A stretch of 30,795 bases of DNA from Desulfobacterales bacterium (GTDB lineage: Bacteria > Desulfobacterota > Desulfobacteria > Desulfobacterales > RPRI01). The notes under the pieces are model-generated. The model did no database searches and was not told the origin of the DNA. It saw only the letters and a list, made by a program, of their open reading frames with translations. A program made the translations under genes and the position numbers. Positions 24,966 to 30,795 of the stretch are shown here, in pieces (the first letter of the stretch is position 1; each line of letters opens with the position of its first letter). The stretch lies in the NCBI GenBank assembly GCA_030689795.1, contig JAUYEO010000023.1, forward strand, positions 1 through 30,795, given 5' to 3'.

Positions 24966-25002
24966 CCCGGCTATATACATTTCCAGATGATGGTCAAAAG
25001 AT

Positions 25003-25035
25003 AAAAAAAGGGAAAGACCGTCAGATCTTTCCCTT
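25003..25035 (-). terminator. Rho-independent terminator for the minus-strand small gene
   Basis: On the minus strand a perfect 10-bp stem, AAGGGAAAGA with TCTTTCCCTT and an 8-nt loop, is followed by a run of seven T (complement of 25003-25009). This is a textbook intrinsic terminator about 140 bp after the stop of the 107-residue gene. On the plus strand the same hairpin also lies 43 bp after the HdrC-like gene, but without a U tract. Confidence 0.85.
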
Positions 25036-25073
25036 GAAAAATTATCGGATAACCCGGAAAAAGCGAGTGTATC

Positions 25074-25158
25074 GTTTAGTAAGTTAGAAACTATTTTCTG
25101 CGTTTTCCCGGCGGAAAATAGTTTCGTTAACGCACTTATCCCGTTTATCGGGGTTAAG
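25074..25158 (+). repeat. Palindromic repeat, copy C
   Basis: This 85-bp element begins GTTTAGTAAGT and ends CCCGTTTATCGGGGTTAAG. A variable hairpin (AAACTATTTTC pairing with GAAAATAGTTT) lies between, followed by the small CCCG-TTTAT-CGGG hairpin. The same ends recur at 25977-26086 and 28432-28513. It lies between the small unknown gene and its terminator. Confidence 0.8.
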
Positions 25159-25173
25159 AGCCGTTACGACGTC

Positions 25174-25497
25174 CTAATATCTTGCTGCCCGGATTGGTTT
25201 TCCTGCAAGAGGGCTGTAAATCTTCATAATGGCGAATTTCATGACATCTACGGTCTTCATGCTGACAACGATATCAAAAAGAATTTTCTCGGCATTTTCC
25301 GGAATAACACAGGAATTGGACGCATCGAAGGCCAAATCAGTAAAGCCCTTGATTAGTTTCTTGTGTTCCTTGTCGCTGAAAGGCACCTGGATAGCCTTTT
25401 TCCCGTCAATCATTTTAACCTGGTCGGCCAACTGAACGCCTTCAATTTTCTTAAATTTTTCATCATCCAAAAAAATATTGATATTATAATCCGCCAT
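25174..25497 (-). CDS. Small protein of unknown function
   Basis: I do not recognise this 107-residue protein. It is predicted cytosolic, with no signal peptide or membrane helix, mixed charge and only one cysteine. It opens with a beta-strand-like MADYNINIFLDDEKF and contains a repeated lysine-rich pattern (KKLIKGFTDLAFDAS). It is very probably a real gene: GGAGGT lies 7 nt before the ATG, a TTGACA/TATAGC promoter lies upstream at 25807-25835, and an intrinsic terminator follows. It is a single-gene unit flanked on both sides by palindromic repeats. Confidence 0.75.
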   Translation of the reverse strand: MADYNINIFLDDEKFKKIEGVQLADQVKMIDGKKAIQVPFSDKEHKKLIKGFTDLAFDASNSCVIPENAEKILFDIVVSMKTVDVMKFAIMKIYSPLAGKPIRAARY

Positions 25498-25595
25498 GCA
25501 AGCACCTCCTGTTTAAATTACCGATTTCTCAGGCATATACCTGAATATGAAATTTAACCCAGCCTATGTAAGTTTTTACCCCGCCGAATAATTCT

Positions 25596-25772
25596 GATGC
25601 TCTCGTAAAAAGTCATATGCGAACGGATTTGAGATTTTTGGGGAATAGATTTTTAAGGAACTGAGCGTTAAAAATCATCCGCCATAATTCTGGCGGATGA
25701 TTTAGCGAAGTGACTTAAAAATCCCCAAAAAGCTCATTAAGTGAGCATATTTCGACTTTTTACGAGTTCATC
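25596..25772. mobile_element. MITE-like 177-bp palindromic element
   Basis: The ends are inverted copies of GATG-N2-CTCGTAAAAAGTC (25596-25614 and 25754-25772, 17 of 19 matching; the inner 13 bp are perfect). The interior is also nearly self-complementary: GATTTTTGGGG-type arms pair with CCCCAAAAA, and the centre AATCATCCGCCA-N6-TGGCGGATGATT is a perfect 12-bp stem. It has no ORF. Such an element would need a transposase supplied elsewhere. It lies between the promoter and the start codon of the small unknown gene, so it would be transcribed into the 5' UTR. Confidence 0.7.
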
Positions 25773-25806
25773 AATTCTACGCCATATTTAAAAAAAAGAC
25801 GTGACT

Positions 25807-25835
25807 GCTATATTATGTTGCGATTTGATTGTCAA
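25807..25835 (-). promoter_or_regulatory. Sigma-70-type promoter for the small unknown gene
   Basis: On the minus strand a consensus -35 TTGACA (25830-25835) is separated by 17 nt from TATAGC (25807-25812, 4 of 6 to the -10 consensus). It faces the 107-residue gene, giving a 5' UTR of about 300 nt that contains the whole palindromic element. Confidence 0.55.
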
Positions 25836-25976
25836 GAGACTTATCATAATTCAATATATACAGCTTGTTATTAAGATAGCTTCGAATAATTATTGACGGC
25901 TTCGTAAAAAGTGCAAATATGCCCGCCTGACCCCTGAACCCTGCCCCCTGATCCCTTCCCGCCTCTCGCCTCATGC

Positions 25977-26086
25977 CTTAACCCCGATAAACGGGATAAG
26001 TAAGTTTACGAGATTATTTCCTGCCGCTCTTTTCAGTACCCCCTTGAGGGGTAAAAAAACGCAGGAAATAATCTCTTACTTACTAA
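25977..26086 (-). repeat. Palindromic repeat, copy B (longest form)
   Basis: This 110-bp copy, in opposite orientation to copies A and C, has a perfect 15-bp stem: GAGATTATTTCCTGC at 26010-26024 with its complement at 26061-26075. An inner CCCC-TTGA-GGGG hairpin lies in the loop, and the small CCCGATAAACGGG hairpin lies at the left end. Its right end runs into the 3' end of the fused activase gene: the TAG stop at 26085-26083 is part of the repeat's TTAGTAAGT end. Confidence 0.8.
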
Positions 26087-29000
26087 TGCCTCATCATCGC
26101 TGAGTGAAGCCTTTTTGCCTGAAGACAGAAAGCGTCGAGTTTTGCAGTTATAACCTGCGGAAAGGGAGACCCGTCGCTTTCAATTGCAAGAAACGGTAGG
26201 TTATCAGCATCGGAGAGGACAGCTCTTAGTCGCCTGTTGGCCGGCCCGGCGGCAAGTTTGCCTTCCCTGTTCATTACTTCGGTCAGTATCGCCTCTGAAA
26301 GCCTGTTCGGCATGCATCCGAAAGGCCCTATTGCAATTACTCCGCAGGCATGGGAAACAATCTCAGCGATTGAACTTCCAACTATCAAAACCGCTTCTCC
26401 TGTGAGATTTGGAGATATGTAAGGCATGGCTGTTTTTACAATTGATTCTGCATTAACAGATTCGGCATGCACCAGACCTGAAAGCGACAATATTTTCTTG
26501 ATGCTTTTCTCATATTTTCTCATGATCTTCTTTTTAAAGGCAAAAGTGAGTTTTTCCCGCCCCGACATCCTTGCATCGACAAGCTTTTTATCAACCAGAT
26601 AATCGCAATAGTGAAGCCACTCGGCAACCGGAGAGCAAACGGTCGCAAATCCCATATCCGCAAGTTTTTCCGTAAGATTCTGTCTTGATATCGAATCCCT
26701 CCGGACAAATATCTCGCCGACAAGAGATATCTTCGGGACTTCATCCGGCGGAAGTTTCATCGGAAGCGCTTTAAATTTTTCAGCGCCCTCCTTTAGCTTC
26801 TTTCCGAAACTGTTGAAATCTCCTTTCTCCAGCTCACGGAGAATCAAACGCCATTCCTTTTCAAAAAGATCTATAGCGGAATCACGATCAAGGGCATTTG
26901 TTAAAAGCATTGAACGTATATCTTCCATCACATCCGATACGACGATACCCCACCAACTTCTTTTGTGAAAATCGTTTCCCATTCCTCCGTATGAATTCTC
27001 GGAAGTAAGGGAGAGCATGGCCACATCCGGAATCCCGAGCCTTGCAATAAGATCTTCCATGAAAATGTGGTATTGACCGAACCTGCAAGGACCGGAAGAA
27101 GTCGGCATGAAATAAATCAGAACCTCTCCCTTTGATTTTCCGTTATTTATGTAATTAAGAAGCGTCCCGGTAGTCAGTATCAGTGGCAGGCACTCCTTGC
27201 AGGATGTGTTGGCGCGGCCCAGCTTGAGAACAGCTTTATCAGCCGGAGGATGCGCCACAACATTATACCCTTTTCCGCCTAATACCGCCGCAAACGATTC
27301 AGTTGTGAGCCTGCCCATGGAAGGCAACAGCAGCTTTACGCAGGGGTCGGTCACCGGCAGGACGTTGTCTGATGAGGTAATTACTCTGAGAACCCCGTTT
27401 TCAAGGGCTACCTTTGCCGGTATAAATCGCCTTTTTCTTCCCGCAATCTTTTTTTGGGCAACAAGCTGCCTGTAGGAATTGACAATATCAATAAAGGCTT
27501 CGATTCTCGTTTCCAGCCCGGCATCTGCGGTATGGCTGTCAAGCTCAAGAGTTAATGACGGTTTTCTCCCCATCAGATCCCTGAAATACCCTATCAGAAA
27601 CGAATCCGGACCGCAGGAAAAATTGGTTATATATGTGCCGAAAAGCTGGGGATGGCGTTCAACCATCTTTCCGGCTTTAAGCAGCAACTGCCCCATACCC
27701 CAGTACATATGGCGTTTGCTCTCTTCATTGTCGAAATCGAGAAAATCAAACGGCAACACACTGATGCCTCTCGATGCAAATTTCCGTGGTATTCCCATGT
27801 GAGCTTCTTCGACAAAGCCGTTATATGGCCTGGCGAAAATCACTACGCCGAATTTTTCAGGATCTTTTTCAAGTTCTTTCAAGGCTTCATTGCCGATTAA
27901 CTTCATCTCATTAAAGCAGTTCTTCTGGGCCTCAGCCGCTGCAATAAATGCTTTTTCAGCGGCTTTCCTGGGCGTTCCCATCGATTTCGCAGTTTCAAGA
28001 AGAGGCTCTTTTGCGGATTCTATTCCTTTGGTAAGATCAATAAGAGGCGCGAGGATTTTTACACCCTTTCTCCTGACCTCTTCAAGCCTCTTTCTGAATG
28101 TGGTTTGAAGATAAAATGTTTCCCCCTGAACGAGAGGGCAGACCTGTGAACTTCTATACCCGTTTGTTACCGGCACGGCTTTAAAATGAGGCAGAAAAAT
28201 GAACTCCGGAACATCATCGCCAGAAATAAGAGACCAGAAGAATCCATGAGCCTGCTCAACAGGATAACAAAACGCCGCGTTTTTCTGATCCATTCCCTCT
28301 TGCGAAGGGGCTTTGGAAACTACAGGTTCAAATCCGATCTCATGGAAAAATGTTGAATATAAGGGATAGTAAGTATTGACGAGGAAGGTCTTGTTTATTC
28401 CGATCCGGCCTTTTAACTCTTTCTTCGACCCGTTTAGTAAGTGAGAGATTATTTCCTGCGTTTTTTTGCCCCTCAAGGGGGTACTGAAAATAGTCCCGTT
28501 TATCGGGGTTAAGTGAGATGCGACATATTTATCGAAAACAAGTTTCTGGCGAACATGGACAAGGTCAAGCTTATCGGCATCGCTTTTGATATTGTGGCGC
28601 AGGTTATAGTAACGGTTGCAGGCGCCCCCAAACGGATATTTTTTATTCTCAAGTTCGATTACCGCTATGTTGCAGCGCCGGTCGCATTCGTTTTTTTCTC
28701 CCTTACATGTAAATGCCTTTCCGTACCGGACCTCCCGGCCTGCAAGTGCTTTAAGATCAAAACGCTTTTTTTGCATCAAACCCGTTTCGATCCTCTCTTT
28801 AACCACGAGTGCAGCGCCGAATGCGCCCATAAGACCGGGCTCGGGAGGCACAACAATCGGTTTGCCGACCAAGGCCGCCATGGCAAGAGGAACAGCGCGG
28901 TTGTAACATACCCCTCCCTGCATGAATACTTTTTCCCCTACGGGCCTGTTTCCCTTGACCCTGTTCGAATAGTTCATGCAGATCGAGTATACAAGCCCTG

Positions 29001-30531
29001 CAACGATATCTTCGTGTTTTAATCCTTCGTGAATGGCATTTTTAATATCAGAGGCTATGAAAGCGGCGCATTGATCATTGAAGTTCGGAGGCTTTGACCC
29101 TCTGAGGGCGACACCGGCTATATCTTCCATCCTTATTCCGAGAGTCTCATGAGCCGATTCTTCGAGAAAAGAGCCGGTCCCTGCCGAACAGGCTTCGTTC
29201 ATGGCATAATCCGAGGGCACTGAATTGGTAATATATGTGTACTTTGCGTCCTGTCCCCCTATTTCAAATATCGTATCGACTTTTGGATCGAAATATACCG
29301 CCGCTGCCGCATGAGCGATTATTTCATTGATAATCCCGTCCGTAAGCGCATGAAGGCCTGCAATCTGGCGGCCTGAACCACATACGCCGAGTCCTTCGAT
29401 AATTATCCCGGAAAGCGGCGCCTTTTTTTCAACCTCTTTCATTATATGCTCATAACACTTTTTTGAAGCGCCTACCGGATCTCCGTTTGTCCGCAGATAA
29501 ACCGATTCAAGGATTGCATTATCCCTGTTTCTCAAAAGAACGGCCTTTGTTGTCGTCGAACCCACATCAAGGCCGAAAGTGCAGATGTCACCTGCTTTGA
29601 TTTCACCTTCCGACATGGTCTTGAATTCCACCATGTTTTCGAAGTCTTTTAAGGGTAAAAGCGTTTCAAAGGATACCGATTCATTCTTGAACAAAGCATC
29701 CGTTCCGGATAAAGGGAGAGTCTCGTGTTCAAGAGCCCATAACGCAGCCCCGAGAGCCTCAAAATAAGGAGCCTCTTTGGGAACGATGAGGCCCGGAATT
29801 TCCCTTTGCAGATATTCTATCATCATCCTGTTCCGGGTTGTCCCACCGGTGATCATGATATTTTCTCTTTTTACCTTCTTTAAGAGCTCCAGGATCTTAT
29901 TTGCCATCATTTTACACAGGCCTGAGGCAACCTTTGACTTTGGAACGCCTTTATTTGTGGCGTGGGTGCAATCGGATTTGCAGAAAACGGAGCACCGGCC
30001 GGAAACATTATGAGGCTCTTCCGATGCTGCCCAGCCGGCCGCCTCTTCCATCGAAACATTCATCCTTCGAAGCTGCTGTAAAAAAAACTCGCCCGTGCCG
30101 GAAGCGCACTTGTTCCCAGTGGAAACATTGGATATCCTTCCGGCCTGGTTTAACACATAGACCATGAAAGTTTCACCGCCTGCTGAGACAATAGCCGGGG
30201 AGGAGATGTCCGGGTACTTCACAAACCCGTAAGCATATTCAACCGCTTCTGGTTCAGGAATAGTTGATAAATTCAGGAGTTCATGGAATCTGCGGCCGGT
30301 TGAGGCTATCCTGTCAAAAGAATTCCCGACTTGCTTAAATGCAGAAAGGAGGGTGCGTCTCGGATCACCTTCATGGGGAAGTGTTAAAAAACCTGTAATG
30401 CGTGGATTCTGAGACAAACAGGATGCCCCCGGACCAGGGCTCCGCTCTGCTTCAAGGCAAACAGCGGATATAGTTGAAGCGCCGAGGCAGAGCCCGAGTG
30501 ATCTTATCTTTTCGGTACGAGACCTTTTCAT
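26083..30531 (-). CDS. Fused acyl-CoA dehydratase activase / HgdB-like protein
   Basis: This 1482-residue fusion starts with two BadF/BadG/BcrA/BcrD-type ASKHA ATPase modules. Both carry a Cys pair for the [4Fe-4S] cluster: GNKCASGTGEF and GRCSVFCKSDC in module 1, NEACSAGTGSF and DQCAAFIASD in module 2. Module 2 opens with GLDVGSTTTKAVLL and has FEIGGQDAKY. A DUF2229-type activase region and an HgdB-like region follow (ARPYNGFVEEAHMGIPRK, FSCGPDSFLIGYF, NTSCKECLPL). Such fusions are linked to ATP-driven reductive activation of 2-hydroxyacyl-CoA dehydratases or benzoyl-CoA reductases, but many are of unknown substrate. The ATG at 30531 has AGAGGTG upstream; a frame extending to 30624 is rejected. 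Residues 675-698 come from an inserted repeat. Confidence 0.88.
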   Translation of the reverse strand: MKRSRTEKIRSLGLCLGASTISAVCLEAERSPGPGASCLSQNPRITGFLTLPHEGDPRRTLLSAFKQVGNSFDRIASTGRRFHELLNLSTIPEPEAVEYAYGFVKYPDISSPAIVSAGGETFMVYVLNQAGRISNVSTGNKCASGTGEFFLQQLRRMNVSMEEAAGWAASEEPHNVSGRCSVFCKSDCTHATNKGVPKSKVASGLCKMMANKILELLKKVKRENIMITGGTTRNRMMIEYLQREIPGLIVPKEAPYFEALGAALWALEHETLPLSGTDALFKNESVSFETLLPLKDFENMVEFKTMSEGEIKAGDICTFGLDVGSTTTKAVLLRNRDNAILESVYLRTNGDPVGASKKCYEHIMKEVEKKAPLSGIIIEGLGVCGSGRQIAGLHALTDGIINEIIAHAAAAVYFDPKVDTIFEIGGQDAKYTYITNSVPSDYAMNEACSAGTGSFLEESAHETLGIRMEDIAGVALRGSKPPNFNDQCAAFIASDIKNAIHEGLKHEDIVAGLVYSICMNYSNRVKGNRPVGEKVFMQGGVCYNRAVPLAMAALVGKPIVVPPEPGLMGAFGAALVVKERIETGLMQKKRFDLKALAGREVRYGKAFTCKGEKNECDRRCNIAVIELENKKYPFGGACNRYYNLRHNIKSDADKLDLVHVRQKLVFDKYVASHLTPINGTIFSTPLRGKKTQEIISHLLNGSKKELKGRIGINKTFLVNTYYPLYSTFFHEIGFEPVVSKAPSQEGMDQKNAAFCYPVEQAHGFFWSLISGDDVPEFIFLPHFKAVPVTNGYRSSQVCPLVQGETFYLQTTFRKRLEEVRRKGVKILAPLIDLTKGIESAKEPLLETAKSMGTPRKAAEKAFIAAAEAQKNCFNEMKLIGNEALKELEKDPEKFGVVIFARPYNGFVEEAHMGIPRKFASRGISVLPFDFLDFDNEESKRHMYWGMGQLLLKAGKMVERHPQLFGTYITNFSCGPDSFLIGYFRDLMGRKPSLTLELDSHTADAGLETRIEAFIDIVNSYRQLVAQKKIAGRKRRFIPAKVALENGVLRVITSSDNVLPVTDPCVKLLLPSMGRLTTESFAAVLGGKGYNVVAHPPADKAVLKLGRANTSCKECLPLILTTGTLLNYINNGKSKGEVLIYFMPTSSGPCRFGQYHIFMEDLIARLGIPDVAMLSLTSENSYGGMGNDFHKRSWWGIVVSDVMEDIRSMLLTNALDRDSAIDLFEKEWRLILRELEKGDFNSFGKKLKEGAEKFKALPMKLPPDEVPKISLVGEIFVRRDSISRQNLTEKLADMGFATVCSPVAEWLHYCDYLVDKKLVDARMSGREKLTFAFKKKIMRKYEKSIKKILSLSGLVHAESVNAESIVKTAMPYISPNLTGEAVLIVGSSIAEIVSHACGVIAIGPFGCMPNRLSEAILTEVMNREGKLAAGPANRRLRAVLSDADNLPFLAIESDGSPFPQVITAKLDAFCLQAKRLHSAMMRH
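28432..28513 (+). repeat. Palindromic repeat, copy A, inside a coding sequence
   Basis: This 82-bp partial copy of the repeat starts GTTTAGTAAGT and ends CCCGTTTATCGGGGTTAAG. It retains the left stem arm and the CCCCTC/GGGG inner hairpin but lacks the right stem arm. It lies in the fused activase gene. A 9-bp direct repeat TAAGTGAGA flanks the insert (28438-28446 and 28510-28518), exactly 72 bp apart, so the reading frame is kept. Confidence 0.85.
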
Positions 30532-30627
30532 AACACCTCTTTGAGACCAAATTGAGATAACCCAGATCCCAAGGTAATAATATTTGTAACTACTCAGGTT
30601 GAGAGGTTTGAAAAACACCCTCACTTT

Positions 30628-30696
30628 GTCATTCCCGTAAAAGCTGGAATCCAGAAGGTCTTGAAAGGACTGGATTCCTGCTTCCGCAGGAATGAC
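30628..30696. repeat. REP-like inverted repeat (GTCATTCC...GGAATGAC)
   Basis: Two 27-nt arms, 30628-30654 and 30670-30696, are inverted near-copies (GTCATTCC / GGAATGAC outer, CTGGAATCCAG / CTGGATTCC inner). This is the widespread intergenic repeat type seen across many proteobacteria. It lies about 100 bp upstream of the fused activase start. No gene is seen from 30532 to the window end. Confidence 0.75.
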
Positions 30697-30795
30697 GATT
30701 TGCCAAATTTCGGGGGAAATTCAAAGGTCTCGCCATACAATCAAGTCTCGAAAATCCTTAGCGGGCTTCCTTTCCATTCTGGCTCCTGACTTCTG

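Larger units (their letters stand above)
25498..26082. other. Gene-free repeat-rich spacer
   Basis: This 585-bp stretch has no supported gene. It holds the 177-bp palindromic element at 25596-25772, a minus-strand promoter at 25807-25835, a lone half-copy of the TCGTAAAAAGT end near 25903-25913, a C-rich run with repeated CCTGA/CCCTG words at 25921-25976, and palindromic repeat copy B from 25977. It appears to be a landing zone for small repeats. Confidence 0.75.

Noticed and set aside
25921..25976. C-rich run with repeated CCTGA/CCCTG words as a CRISPR or tandem repeat array
   Set aside because: Units are irregular and very short with no spacers; it looks like low-complexity intergenic sequence.
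28513..29022. 169-residue plus-strand open frame opposite the activase gene
   Set aside because: It is an antisense shadow of the strongly conserved ATPase modules on the minus strand, with no ribosome-binding site or recognisable domain.

Overview
The window looks like a chromosome segment of an anaerobic, sulfate-reducer-type or syntrophic deltaproteobacterium (Desulfobacterota, Desulfobacterales-like). This placement is inferred from four things: two different [NiFe] hydrogenases with Hdr-like iron-sulfur proteins, a fused BadF/HgdC-type activase, sigma-54 control by an NtrC-type two-component pair, and TCGTAAAAAGTC-type intergenic palindromes. No rRNA or other phylogenetic marker is present to settle it.

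Layout. (1) 51-5521, minus strand: the cell-shape operon mreB-mreC-mreD-mrdA-rodA, nearly gapless. (2) 5765-7856, minus strand: a penicillin-binding/beta-lactamase-fold serine hydrolase preceded by an S66 LD-carboxypeptidase, both plausible peptidoglycan enzymes. (3) 7903-7979: tRNA-Pro(GGG), followed by a roughly 215-bp gene-free region bounded by 31-nt inverted arms (candidate structured RNA or mobile hairpin). (4) 8396-11331: a histidine kinase and an NtrC-family sigma-54 activator, translationally coupled. (5) 11607-13239: a CBS-ACT protein and a tandem universal stress protein behind a consensus sigma-54 promoter. (6) 13407-18564: a GltD-like flavin/iron-sulfur oxidoreductase, MvhD, MvhG, MvhA and a hydrogenase maturation protease, together a cytosolic group 3 hydrogenase unit. 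(7) 18793-23973: echABCDEF, a membrane-bound energy-converting hydrogenase, behind a second consensus sigma-54 promoter, followed at 24087-24965 by a protein made of two tandem HdrC-like ferredoxin modules. (8) 25174-25497, minus strand: a small protein of unknown function with its own promoter and terminator. (9) 26083-30531, minus strand: a 1482-residue fused acyl-CoA dehydratase activase/dehydratase-like protein.

How the parts may work together. The strongest system-level signal is regulatory. Both sigma-54 promoters (11476-11491 and 18723-18738) are nearly identical, and each is preceded by the same palindrome, TTTTACA-N3-TGTAAAA. The NtrC-type activator encoded next door is the obvious candidate to bind it. 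A weaker third copy lies just before the group 3 hydrogenase operon. The inferred regulon would switch on an energy-sensing CBS/USP pair, a cytosolic NAD(P)/ferredoxin-linked hydrogenase and a proton-pumping Ech hydrogenase together, which makes sense for H2 cycling or syntrophic growth.

The second striking signal is a family of palindromic repeats (three copies between 25074 and 28513). One copy lies in frame inside the activase gene, adding 24 codons flanked by a 9-bp direct repeat. Another supplies that gene's stop codon. A separate 177-bp palindrome lies between the promoter and the start codon of the small unknown gene.
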